Source: Pseudomonadota bacterium
GTDB lineage: Bacteria; Desulfobacterota; Syntrophobacteria; Syntrophobacterales; Syntrophobacteraceae
Direction: 5' to 3'
DNA length: 64,000 nt
Assembly: GCA_023416335.1 (NCBI GenBank)
Contig: JAEZHY010000077.1
Location: forward strand, 1-64,000
Shown here: positions 16,983 through 25,457 of the stretch, piece by piece
Position numbering within the stretch: the first letter of the stretch is position 1
Layout: every line of letters starts with the position of its first letter
Translations under genes and position numbers: made by a program
The notes under the pieces: generated by a model
What the model was told of the DNA's origin: nothing
The model's database searches: none
What the model saw: only the letters and a program-made list of their open reading frames with translations

Positions 16983-18107
16983 TTAAGGCCCCCCACATTC
17001 CTTCAGAATTCCCGACAATGCTTCCGCAAAAGCTTCCATCGCCTCCTGGTGGGAAACGGTAATTCTGATCCAGTTCGGGAAACGAAAACCTGTCATCGAA
17101 CGCACCATAACGCCTCGGGTCATCATCTTCCTGTATGCGAGGCTGTCGCTGACCGGCAGCCGTGCCATGATGAAGTTCCCCTCTCCGCTGACAAACGGCA
17201 GCCGCATAAGATCGAGTTCCCGCGCCAGGAAACGCTTGCCCGCTTTAACCAGTTCGCGGGTGCGCGGAATATGCTCCATATCGTCCAGGGCGGCAAAAGC
17301 CCCCACCTGCGCCAACGAATTAACGGAATAAACGATGCATGTTCGGCGGATGATATCCACCACTTCCCTGCTTCCCGCCAGGTAACCTATGCGAAGCCCC
17401 GCGAGGCCATACATTTTCGAAAAAGTCCTGAACACCACCAGGTTCGGGTATCTGTCGATCAGGTTCATCGAATCGGGGAAGTCGGGACTTTCGACAAATT
17501 CCCGGTACGCCTCATCTACCACCACAACGCGCTTCCCGTCGATTCGATCTAGAAAATCGCGCAGTGTATCTTCGTTCCACCAGCTCCCGGTGGGGTTATT
17601 GGGATTGCAGACGAAAAGGATCTTGGTGCGTTCGTCGATCTTTTCCAGCATCCCGGCCGCATCGAACCCGAAATCGACCAGGGGAACGAGACGCGCTTCA
17701 AACCCGGAGAACTCGGCCACCCATTCATAGACCGCGAAGGTCTTATCCGCCGTGACGATATTATCGCCCTGCTGGCAGAAAGCCTTTATGACAAAAGCGA
17801 TCACCTCGTTGGCGCCGTTTCCGACCAGGAACTGGTCGGGATGCATCCCGAACTTGTCCGCCAACTTGTATCGCAAGTGATAGGCGTCTCCACTCGGATA
17901 GACGGATGCCTGCTCCTGAGGGAACGCTCTGATTGCCTTTCGGGCCTTTTCAGGCGGACCGAGCGGGTTTTCGTTGTTATTTAGCCGATAGAGCCTCGAA
18001 CAGCCGTACATCTTCTTGAGTTCGTCATCCGGCTTGCTCGGGATGTACGCCTGAAAACACTTGATGTAGTCGGGAACGAGTCTTTCCAGCGGTGAAGCGG
18101 CTGTCAT
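16983..18107 (-). CDS. HisC-like PLP-dependent aminotransferase (class I/II)
   Basis: 374 residues, the HisC length. Landmarks are LNNNENPLGPP at the N terminus, the CNPNNPTG motif, DEAYREFVESPDF, the PLP-binding Lys in FRTFSKMYGLAGLRIGYL, and the phosphate/carboxylate Arg region IRITVS. Family members transfer amino groups to histidinol phosphate or aromatic oxo-acids. No other his genes are present, so a catabolic or specialised role is more likely. ATGA overlap with the preceding gene and TAATTG joint with the next. Confidence 0.88.
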   Translation of the reverse strand: MTAASPLERLVPDYIKCFQAYIPSKPDDELKKMYGCSRLYRLNNNENPLGPPEKARKAIRAFPQEQASVYPSGDAYHLRYKLADKFGMHPDQFLVGNGANEVIAFVIKAFCQQGDNIVTADKTFAVYEWVAEFSGFEARLVPLVDFGFDAAGMLEKIDERTKILFVCNPNNPTGSWWNEDTLRDFLDRIDGKRVVVVDEAYREFVESPDFPDSMNLIDRYPNLVVFRTFSKMYGLAGLRIGYLAGSREVVDIIRRTCIVYSVNSLAQVGAFAALDDMEHIPRTRELVKAGKRFLARELDLMRLPFVSGEGNFIMARLPVSDSLAYRKMMTRGVMVRSMTGFRFPNWIRITVSHQEAMEAFAEALSGILKECGGP

Positions 18108-19429
18108 GCGCGTTTCCCTCGAAGCTGAAATACGACCAGGTCCGCTTTTCCCGCATAGGGCAGCACAAAGCGCGGTTCAAATCCCAGAGCGAGAAGGCCC
18201 GGCACAAAAACAGACTGCCATGCCTGGCCGAGGTCAACGGCAAATTGGATGTTCCTGATCCTTTCGGCTTCCATGAGTGCGACATGCCGTTTGATATTGC
18301 CTTCCGCATCCGCGCCCGGCCACATCGGCCGCAAGGTTACATGCCCCTGGAGACGGTTGAACTCCGCGGAAAGTACGGAATGCGGGGGCAATGTCTCGCC
18401 TGATGGTTTATTGATCCTGATCTCTCTCGGAAGAACCAGCCTGGCATACTCCCGGCGAACAAACGTTTCAAGCTCGGGATGAACCCAGACCGCCGAGCCC
18501 GTGTCCTCACGCAGAAGTCTGAACCATGCTTCGACCGGCGCATGCGAACCATCGGGTGCGTAATCGTCAAGGGCCCCCAGGAGTTCGAAATGTTGCCTGG
18601 AAAATTCCGGAGTCGGCCGAAGGTTGACGACTCCAATAGACGGAGTTCTTGCAACAGCGCCAATACAGCCCTCCAGAAGTCCTTCGGCTATATCTGGTGC
18701 AGGATCCCTGCTGAAAACATAGGGCCCGATGCACTCGATTGTATTTGCCGCGATCCGGTGCCAAAAAATCGCCCCTCCGACTTCGCCGGCGTTTCCCACC
18801 GCCGCCAATGCCTCGTATTCACCCACACTTATCATGTCCGCCAGTTTACCCGGATAGAGAAAAATGTCGGAAAGCACCCGGCCCTCGTAGTATGACTGAG
18901 CGAGCTGAGCGATAAACTTAACCTCTTCCGGTCCGGGAGGACGCAATGATGTCTTGATTGGCCTTCCCACGGCCTGAGGCAGCACATCCTGGGACAGGGG
19001 ATAGGTTTTTTCCTTGATTAATGTGAGGCGCAGATGCCCTCCATCCTCCCTGTCCAGCAGGAAGTGATCGACCGACCTCGATGCTATGACCAGCCCCATT
19101 TGATCGAGGTCCGCATCGTCTTCCGCCGATATGGTCGTGGTGAGATTGAACCCACGCATATCGAAACCCTCGGCAGGAAGCGAGAAAACCACCCTGGTGC
19201 AGTAGCCGCCGTTTGAACAGACGACTTCAACAGGACCTCCGGACGGCATCACCACCCGGCACAGGTGCATGAATACCTCTTCCGAGGCCAGGGTCAGCAT
19301 GAGGGACTCATCGGTGCCCAGCCCGAAACAGGTCGCTGCTTTTTCCACAAACGCAGTCACGAGCGGCAGGAAAACCTTGTCAGCATCCGCTGACAACATC
19401 ACGTCTCCGGTGCTTCGTTTCACTTTCAT
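18104..19429 (-). CDS. HATPase (RsbW-like) - GNAT fusion protein
   Basis: About 441 residues from ATG 19429. The frame stays open to a GTG at 19765, but those extra 112 codons are translated repeat DNA, so the internal ATG is preferred. Residues 1-120 resemble the HATPase_c domain of anti-sigma kinases (FGLGTDESLMLTLASEEVFM, then SNGGYCTRVVFSLP). The middle is GNAT-like, and the C terminus (SVFVPGLLALGFEPRFVLPY) matches the extension of the two GNAT paralogues at 9775 and 10869. It may be a regulator that senses nucleotide, or an acyltransferase with an ATP-binding partner domain. ATGA overlap with the aminotransferase. Confidence 0.7.
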   Translation of the reverse strand: MKVKRSTGDVMLSADADKVFLPLVTAFVEKAATCFGLGTDESLMLTLASEEVFMHLCRVVMPSGGPVEVVCSNGGYCTRVVFSLPAEGFDMRGFNLTTTISAEDDADLDQMGLVIASRSVDHFLLDREDGGHLRLTLIKEKTYPLSQDVLPQAVGRPIKTSLRPPGPEEVKFIAQLAQSYYEGRVLSDIFLYPGKLADMISVGEYEALAAVGNAGEVGGAIFWHRIAANTIECIGPYVFSRDPAPDIAEGLLEGCIGAVARTPSIGVVNLRPTPEFSRQHFELLGALDDYAPDGSHAPVEAWFRLLREDTGSAVWVHPELETFVRREYARLVLPREIRINKPSGETLPPHSVLSAEFNRLQGHVTLRPMWPGADAEGNIKRHVALMEAERIRNIQFAVDLGQAWQSVFVPGLLALGFEPRFVLPYAGKADLVVFQLRGKRA

Positions 19430-19570
19430 CCTCGAATGGGCAAAGGTCACTATTAATGGTGGATCATTTGAAATTACCACATCCCAGCCCAGTATCTCTA
19501 CGATTTTGTGACCCGGACAGTTGTGAAGAATATGGGGTTCTCCCGGGGCCGGTTCCCAGGCATTTTTACG

Positions 19571-19640
19571 ACGACCGTCCCCTCGGATCAAAGTCTCGTC
19601 GGGATAGCTGGGTGGTGGGCACCCCAAAAGCGGGACCGCG
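19571..19640 (-). repeat. GTGGGCACC intergenic repeat (inverted copy)
   Basis: On the minus strand it reads GCTTTTGGGGTGCCCACC, a spacer with CATCCCGA-like sequence, then GAGGGGACGGTC. The same order occurs on the plus strand at 54158-54256 and 60738-60835. It lies inside the long cluster, upstream of the HATPase-GNAT gene. Confidence 0.6.
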
Positions 19641-19644
19641 CTTC

Positions 19645-19783
19645 GCGGGTGGCCCAGGCAACACGCTTTAACGTTGCCTGGGTCCGGAGGACAAGAGACT
19701 TCGCGTAGAATTACCGTCCCTCTTGCCTGCGGCACGGGCAACCAAAACCACGTTGCCCGTGTCACCCCTGGTTTGGTACCAAG
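19645..19783 (+). repeat. Two-hairpin repeat, copy 1
   Basis: Hairpin 1 is CCCAGGCAAC ... GTTGCCTGGG, and hairpin 2 is CACGGGCAAC ... GTTGCCCGTG, joined by a conserved linker GTCCGGAGGACAAGAG. Other copies are at 27552, 60936 and 61343. It fills the gap between the adenylating-enzyme gene and the HATPase-GNAT gene. Confidence 0.8.
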
Positions 19784-19936
19784 CGTGACGGCCTGCTCAT
19801 GAATTATTAAGTACCTTTAGCCAAAAACAGGTCAAACGGAGACTTGCCCCTTTTCCTCTGAAATCATTGCTATCGGGAAACCGCTTCTTGTGGATGGAGG
19901 CTTCCTGCCGCTGACGGAAAGAAACAGCTTCTTCCG

Positions 19937-21307
19937 TCAGGGTCTGGTTTTCTTGACGAAAGGCTTTTTGCCGGTGACGCCTCTCGGGATACTCGGAACT
20001 CTGTCGACCTCGACGGCTGGGGGAATGGCTCCCCGATCCGCCAGGTCCTTCCGGATGGAGTCGATAAGGGAAGCGGAGTCAATATTCCCTGAGACTCCGC
20101 CAAGGAAAACCAACAGCCGATCCGGTTCCTGAACGACCTGCCACTCGGCGGCTGGTATCGTGTCGAGAATTCCCTCGAAGAAAAGGGGATGTACGGCGAT
20201 GCGACCGCCGGAGCTGGCCGGGAAATCGAGCATCTCCTCGTCCCTTCCCTCGATGGACTCAATCAGCCGGTAGGGTCTCCCGCACGAGCAGGCAGACCAG
20301 GAGGACAGCTTCACGCGATCGCTTAGCTCATAGCGGATCAGGGGCAGCGCAAAGTTGAAGAGAACCGTCACAAGCACCTTGTCTCCGAACCTGCCGGGAG
20401 GGACCGGTTCGTTGTTGTCGTCAACGACTTCGACCACAAGGAGGTCTTCGCTGATGTGAAGCCCGCGATGCCGGTCGCACTCGGCTGCTATGTTCCCCGC
20501 CTCTGTCGTGCCGTAGTGATCGAATACCTCCGCACCCCAGGCCTCCTTAGCCATGCGGCGAATTTCCCGAGCCAAGACCTCCCCACCGCAAAAAACGGCT
20601 TCAGGCCGTATGTGCAGGCGGCCTCCCAGCTGTTCTTTCGCCAGAGCATGGACCGAAGACGGATATCCACCCATGACCTCGGGTTGCCAGGCGTTGAGCC
20701 TTTCGACGAGGAAGTCGAGGGGCGCGCCGGCGTCAAGTCTCAAGCGGGGAGTCCAGGGATTATCGAGGATTGCCGCGATCCTGAAAGACATGTGCCAGGG
20801 AACCGCGGATGCTATCAAGGCCATTCGTTTGCGTTGAATCAACCCGTGTTCCAGACCGGCCCACTTGTTGCCGCGCAGGAATCCCGCAATGAGATTTGCC
20901 AATGCCTTGGCGTCGAAGGGAAATATTCCTCTCTTTCCGGTGCTTCCCGAGGTTGCGGCGACGAGGTAGCGGCCGGCGAAAAGCTCGCGTCCTATAATCA
21001 AGGGGAGGTGTGCCTCCAGGTCGGCCAGTCGAATGGGACGATCGGTCACAATATCGTTGAAACGCTCCATGAGCATGCTTTTGGTCAATACCGGAAGTTC
21101 GACTAAAGGGCGGTCGTAAAGACCTCTGTGAAACTCCCGGTAGAATGGGGAAGTTCGATAGGCGTGCTTTCGAAGACGGCGAAGCAATTCACTCTGCTGG
21201 GCGACAAGAAATTCCCGGCTCCATCGGTCGTGCATCGACAGCGTATAGCGCAGTCTGAGGAGTTCTGCAGCCAGCTGAAAGTAGAACATGGTCGCAGCTT
21301 TCAACAA
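19937..21307 (-). CDS. Phenylacetate-CoA ligase-like (PaaK/CapK) adenylate-forming enzyme
   Basis: 456 residues. Adenylation motifs are visible: the P-loop-like ATSGSTGKRG, the acceptor motif DHYGTTEAGNIAAE, the hinge region IRYELSDRV, and a C-terminal RGVTGKKPFVKK that carries the likely catalytic Lys. A Cys pair (WSACSCGRPY) resembles the metal site of PaaK-like enzymes. The family activates aryl or other acids as acyl-AMP and then CoA thioester. It is the first gene of the long minus-strand run, separated from the next by repeat DNA. ATG at 21289 is a possible alternative start. Substrate unknown. Confidence 0.85.
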   Translation of the reverse strand: MLKAATMFYFQLAAELLRLRYTLSMHDRWSREFLVAQQSELLRRLRKHAYRTSPFYREFHRGLYDRPLVELPVLTKSMLMERFNDIVTDRPIRLADLEAHLPLIIGRELFAGRYLVAATSGSTGKRGIFPFDAKALANLIAGFLRGNKWAGLEHGLIQRKRMALIASAVPWHMSFRIAAILDNPWTPRLRLDAGAPLDFLVERLNAWQPEVMGGYPSSVHALAKEQLGGRLHIRPEAVFCGGEVLAREIRRMAKEAWGAEVFDHYGTTEAGNIAAECDRHRGLHISEDLLVVEVVDDNNEPVPPGRFGDKVLVTVLFNFALPLIRYELSDRVKLSSWSACSCGRPYRLIESIEGRDEEMLDFPASSGGRIAVHPLFFEGILDTIPAAEWQVVQEPDRLLVFLGGVSGNIDSASLIDSIRKDLADRGAIPPAVEVDRVPSIPRGVTGKKPFVKKTRP

Positions 21308-21639
21308 AAAAGAGAAGTCTTAGCGAGTCGATTTGCCCTTATTAAAAGGTAAATATCGGGAACTGTCCGGCAATGGGTTTCGGGCCGAGACGGCAAACCG
21401 GCCTCCCGAAGCAATCCGATTCCGCCCGTAAACGGCACAGTCAACACAACTCCCGTTTCGGCTGATGAGGATCGGAGAACAAAAATACCCAATACTCAGA
21501 ATCCTTCAGCAATCGTTCTCGCTCGCAAAAGATATTCCGCATTGGCAAGCATAGTTGACTTTCGAGGAGCCGTGGTGGATTGCGATTTTGCGATTCATCA
21601 CAGTGCCGGATGGACTTTTTGCGTCCTGTGAGCCTGGGG

Positions 21640-21820
21640 TCGCCACTGCTTCAGAGGCTGTTTGCTTACAGTGGCAGAAATAGAGTGAATCGTAGGCTTT
21701 GGTTTTGCCTTTTTGCCGACTCGCATGGCTCACCGCTGTGATCCGGCTCATCTCATGGTGGATCCGCCTTACGGCCCCGAACGATCCGCCTTCTTCCGCG
21801 ACATAGCGATCCAGAAGTAA
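21640..21820 (-). pseudogene. Possible decayed DDE transposase fragment
   Basis: A minus-strand frame contains SVLLLDRYVAEEGG and, further on, a segment ending KGKTKAYDSLYF. The spacing loosely resembles the 'LLLD-YF ... AK--VAY' core of some DDE transposases. It adjoins the first copy of the 230-bp direct repeat. No intact transposase or terminal repeats are seen. Weak evidence. Confidence 0.28.
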
Positions 21821-22051
21821 TACGGAGTTGCGTTCAAGGGATCCAAATAGCGTGGGGACCTGCGGCCCCCACACCCCCTGCGCCGCTCTGCGGCTTACTT
21901 GGCGCTTGCTGTGGCGCCCCACAAAGGCACCGGGGGCAGACACAGCAAGCGCCGAGCGATCGGCCCAAGAGGGTCGAAATCTGGTACAAGTGCCCGGTCG
22001 GGGGTTAACCTCTTCCACCTCGGCAGGGAATTAAATATCAACTTGAAAGCA
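21821..22051 (+). repeat. 230-bp direct repeat, left copy
   Basis: Nearly identical to 25161-25390. Both begin TACGGArTTGCGTTCAAG and end AATTAAATATCAACTTGAAAGC, and both contain ACACCCCCTGCGCCGCTCTG. The pair frames the binding protein and two permease genes in the same orientation. Confidence 0.88.
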
Positions 22052-22084
22052 TAGTATAAAATATCCAGGACTTGGAAATTCTGC

Positions 22085-22113
22085 TTGACAATAAATAGCA
22101 ACTGATATATCAG
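22085..22113 (+). promoter_or_regulatory. Candidate promoter for the ABC-transporter genes
   Basis: A perfect TTGACA (22085-22090) is followed by TATATC at 15 bp or TATCAG at 17 bp. It lies about 190 bp before the binding-protein gene and just outside the direct repeat. The long leader (22114-22296) holds no riboswitch that I recognise. Confidence 0.4.
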
Positions 22114-22296
22114 ATGAAATCCTAAGCTTCGACCCTCCTTGAGTGTTCGAGCGATGCTTCTTACGAATTCATACTAAAGAATGGTTCTCTAAGAAGCAGA
22201 GTTGCCTTGTAAACACCTCTATGGATGCATCCTGGGGCTGGCGGTGGGCTTGTCCCTTGGTTTGGGAGAAATGTTTCTGGGTAGAGGAGACAGGTA

Positions 22297-23367
22297 ATGA
22301 GGAACAAAATGTGGTCCATGAAGAACCTTGCTTCATCGTTTCTGGGATTGCTGTTACTGAGCATTCTTCTCTCGCCGGATGCTTCCGCCATGGACAAACT
22401 GCGACTCAGTCTTCAGCCTACGCCCGATTGTTTCGTTGTATGGCGCATCATAAATGAAGGCCTCGACAAAAAAGCAGGCCTTGATCTCGAGATGATATAT
22501 GCTGATTCCGGGATGTCGCAGATCGAAGCCCTGCCTGCGAAGGTGTGGGATCTGGCCAATCTCGGAGGAGTCCCTATGCTCATGGGGGCGCTGCGCTATA
22601 AAGCCTACATGATCGCCCTGTCGGCAAACGACGGCTACAACAATATGGTAATGGTGCGGCCAAATAGTCCCATCCTCAAAACGAAAGGGGCCAACTCCGA
22701 ATTCCCGGATCTATATGGAAGCTCAGAGCTGGTGAAAGGCAAGACCGTCCTCGTGCCCACCGTTACTTCCGCGCATTATGCTCTCTCCGGCACTTTAAAG
22801 GCCCTGGGCTTGATGGACAAAGACGTGGTCTTGCAGAATATGGAGCCGGGCCAGGCTGTGGCTGCCTTCGATTCCGGGGTGGGGGATATGATTTCCGTAT
22901 GGGTGCCATTCTCTTTAACCGGAGTCAAAAAGGGCTGGAAAATGGTTGCTGATGGTGCCATGACCCGTTCAAGTGTCCCTCTCGTTTGGACCACTCCGAG
23001 AGAATTTGGCGACAAGAACCCGGAACTCGTTAAAAAATTCATGCTCCTCTATTTTCAAGAGATCGAAAGATACCAAAATGAGCTAAGGAATGACAAGGCC
23101 GCCTTAGTACCGAAGGTTAGAAAGGTTTTCAAAGATTGGGGCGGTATGGACATGACTGAGGAGATGGTGAGCATGATGCTTGACACCTATAAGATGTATG
23201 ATCTTAAGCAAAATATTCAAATGCTTGACGACTCCAAGGGCAAGAGCGAAGCGTTCACGATGATGAAGAGCGTTGCGGATTTCTTTACGGAGAATAAAAG
23301 ATTTACACCTGAGCAGCGAGAGCAGGTCCTCAATACGGACTACATCACGGCAAAGTTCCTGAAGTAA
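22297..23367 (+). CDS. ABC transporter substrate-binding protein (NitT/TauT/SsuA type)
   Basis: 356 residues with a signal peptide ending near residue 31 (LLLLSILLSPDASA), so periplasmic. The mature start DKLRLSLQPTPDCFVVWRII, the segment DLANLGGVPMLMGALRYKAY and GKTVLVPTVTSAHYALSGTL fit the SsuA/NMT1 fold that binds nitrate, sulfonates, thiamine precursors or related small ligands. ATG 22297 has AGGAGA about six bases upstream. Two permease genes follow, but no ATPase gene is in the window, so the ATPase must be shared or lost. Confidence 0.85.
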   Translation: MRNKMWSMKNLASSFLGLLLLSILLSPDASAMDKLRLSLQPTPDCFVVWRIINEGLDKKAGLDLEMIYADSGMSQIEALPAKVWDLANLGGVPMLMGALRYKAYMIALSANDGYNNMVMVRPNSPILKTKGANSEFPDLYGSSELVKGKTVLVPTVTSAHYALSGTLKALGLMDKDVVLQNMEPGQAVAAFDSGVGDMISVWVPFSLTGVKKGWKMVADGAMTRSSVPLVWTTPREFGDKNPELVKKFMLLYFQEIERYQNELRNDKAALVPKVRKVFKDWGGMDMTEEMVSMMLDTYKMYDLKQNIQMLDDSKGKSEAFTMMKSVADFFTENKRFTPEQREQVLNTDYITAKFLK

Positions 23368-23442
23368 GCGCAAAGCCTGACAAGAATGCTTTCGTGTGAG
23401 CAACGCTGAAGTCATATGAAGTTTAGTACCGGAGGCTAACTT

Positions 23443-23482
23443 GGTTTTGGGAATGGTTCGGACGGGAGCATTCCCAAAAACC
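23443..23482 (+). other. Intercistronic hairpin between binding protein and permease genes
   Basis: GGTTTTGGGAATG and CATTCCCAAAAACC form a stem of about 13 bp around a 13-nt loop. Position behind a binding-protein gene is typical of hairpins that protect the upstream mRNA, giving more binding protein than permease. Confidence 0.55.
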
Positions 23483-23559
23483 GGGCTCCAATCATTTGCC
23501 GGCTGTGATGTGAGACTTACCGAAAGAAGATGCGCCATCAACTTTCCGGGTGGTGAATA

Positions 23560-24357
23560 ATGACAGCTCAGACTGTTAATACAGGTTATCGCGGTTTAAT
23601 CTTGAAAATCCTTCCCTATCTGAGCTTGGCATCCTTTTTTGTAGGGTGGCAACTCGCGGTGGACTATGGATTCATTCCACGGGAACTTCTGGCCAGTCCC
23701 ACGCAGGTGATCAAACTGCTCATCATCAAGCTTACCGATCCCAACCCCGACGGGTCCATTCTCCTTGCCCATACCTGGGTCAGTCTTCAGGAAGCCCTTC
23801 TGGGTTATGTCCTGGCTCTTGTCATCGGCCTGCCCTTGGGACTTGGGATGGCCTGGTTTCGCCCGGCCGAGTGCCTTGCAAGGCCTATATTTGAAATGAT
23901 ACGTCCGATTCCCCCTGTCGCCTTGATTCCCATTGCGATCTTCTGGTTTGGCATAGGTTTGCCGAGTAAGGTCTTCATTATCTGGGTGTCTGGAGTCGTC
24001 CCCTGCGTTATTAATGCGTATGTCGGGGTCAAAATGACAAATCCTACATTAATAGCAATGGCGAGAACTTACGGGGCTACTGATTGGGGTATCTTCACCA
24101 AGATCTGCATCCCTTCTGCTTTGCCTATGGTTTTTGGCGCACTCCAAATTGGACTGGTATACTCGTGGATAACCCTGGTTGCCGCCGAACTGGTCGCTGC
24201 GAATGCAGGGTTGGGATTCTTGATCACTATGGGGCGACGTTTGGTAATGCCGGAGATGGTCCTTGTCGGGATGTTTATGGTTGCGATTACCGGAGCAATT
24301 CTCGGAGTAGTCATTAAAAAAATCGAGAATCGCCTTCTCGCTGGTATCAGGAGGTAG
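23560..24357 (+). CDS. ABC transporter permease (SsuC/TauC type)
   Basis: 265 residues with about six membrane helices. The BPD_transp_1 signature and EAA-type loop are present (MARTYGATDWGIFTKICIPS, then ALPMVFGALQIGLVYSWITL), with Gly at the usual position for ATPase docking. It is highly similar in layout to the next gene, which starts 5 bp after its stop, so the pair probably makes a heterodimeric channel. Inner membrane. Its partner ATPase is not encoded nearby. Confidence 0.88.
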   Translation: MTAQTVNTGYRGLILKILPYLSLASFFVGWQLAVDYGFIPRELLASPTQVIKLLIIKLTDPNPDGSILLAHTWVSLQEALLGYVLALVIGLPLGLGMAWFRPAECLARPIFEMIRPIPPVALIPIAIFWFGIGLPSKVFIIWVSGVVPCVINAYVGVKMTNPTLIAMARTYGATDWGIFTKICIPSALPMVFGALQIGLVYSWITLVAAELVAANAGLGFLITMGRRLVMPEMVLVGMFMVAITGAILGVVIKKIENRLLAGIRR

Positions 24358-24362
24358 TTCCA

Positions 24363-25160
24363 ATGGGTACGGCTGGTTCCAGAACTACCACCTTACGAGC
24401 TATAATCAATAATAATACACCCTTTTATATTGTAACAACGGTCCTTTTTTTCATAATCTGGGATATGTTGGCATCTGCCGGACTACTCGGGTTGCCGCGC
24501 GTTTTAGGGGTGCTCAAATACCTGTGGGCATTGACGCTTGACCCACTTGCCGGACTTGGTCTTTTCGGCCATATTTGGGCCAGCCTGCATCGAGTGCTTT
24601 TAGGCTTTTTCCTCGCGGTGGGGATTGGCGTACCATTGGGTTTCTTTATGGCCACGAATCCTTTCATAAACGCCATTGTTGGGCCGGTATTCGCCCTCCT
24701 CAAACCGATGCCCCCTATTGCATGGATATCTTTGGCTATTTTATGGTTTGGCATTGGCGAACAGTCAAAAGTGTTTCTCATTCTTGTCGGAACAGTGATC
24801 CCTTGCATTATCAACTCATATAATGGAATTCGACTTGTAGAGCCTGGACTCTACGATGTAATTCGTATGCTTGGAGGCAACAAACGAGATGAGGCATTTC
24901 AGGTTATGCTCCCCGCCTCCTTCCCTTCCATCTTTGCCGGCATTCAGCTCGCCCTCAGCATGGCTTGGACTTGTGTCGTAGCAGCGGAATTGATTGCATC
25001 GCGGAGCGGAATGGGCTTTATCATCATCATGGGTATGAACATCTCGAGCTCCGAGCAGATTTTTGGGGGAATCATTGTTATCGGGATTGTAGGTTGGTTC
25101 CTCTCTATACTTTTGGCGCAACTAGAAAGATGGTTGTGCCCCTGGAAAAGAGAAATCTGA
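24363..25160 (+). CDS. ABC transporter permease (SsuC/TauC type), second
   Basis: 265 residues, paralogous to the previous gene. The EAA-like loop is VIRMLGGNKRDEAFQVMLPA followed by SFPSIFAGIQLALSMAWTCV. The start is behind AGGAGG, which overlaps the previous gene's stop region, so the two are translationally linked. It ends exactly at the right-hand 230-bp repeat (25161). Inner membrane. Confidence 0.88.
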   Translation: MGTAGSRTTTLRAIINNNTPFYIVTTVLFFIIWDMLASAGLLGLPRVLGVLKYLWALTLDPLAGLGLFGHIWASLHRVLLGFFLAVGIGVPLGFFMATNPFINAIVGPVFALLKPMPPIAWISLAILWFGIGEQSKVFLILVGTVIPCIINSYNGIRLVEPGLYDVIRMLGGNKRDEAFQVMLPASFPSIFAGIQLALSMAWTCVVAAELIASRSGMGFIIIMGMNISSSEQIFGGIIVIGIVGWFLSILLAQLERWLCPWKREI

Positions 25161-25390
25161 TACGGAATTGCGTTCAAGAAGGATCAATAGCGTGGGGACT
25201 GGCGCCCCCCACACCCCCTGCGCCGCTCTGCGGCTTACTTGGCGCTTGCTGTGGCGCCCCGCAAAGGCACCGGGGCAGACACACCAAGCGCCGAGCGATC
25301 GGCCCAAGAGGGCCGAAATCTGGCGCAAGTGCCCGGTCGGGGGGTAACCTCTTCCACCTCGGCAGGGAATTAAATATCAACTTGAAAGCA
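25161..25390 (+). repeat. 230-bp direct repeat, right copy
   Basis: Starts at the base following the second permease stop codon and is nearly identical to 21821-22051 in the same orientation. The distance between copies is 3.3 kb. The copies may be remains of one mobile element, or the footprint of a duplication that brought in the transporter genes. Confidence 0.88.
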
Positions 25391-25457
25391 ACTTAGTATG
25401 AATTATTCATCATCAGGAATGCTATGGAAAGAATCGGATACGTAAGGAATAATACTT

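Noticed and set aside
22052..22296. A guanidine-I (ykkC) or other riboswitch in the leader of the ABC-transporter genes.
   Set aside because: The conserved blocks of ykkC were not found by eye, and no alternative terminator/antiterminator pair is evident. A covariance-model search would settle it.
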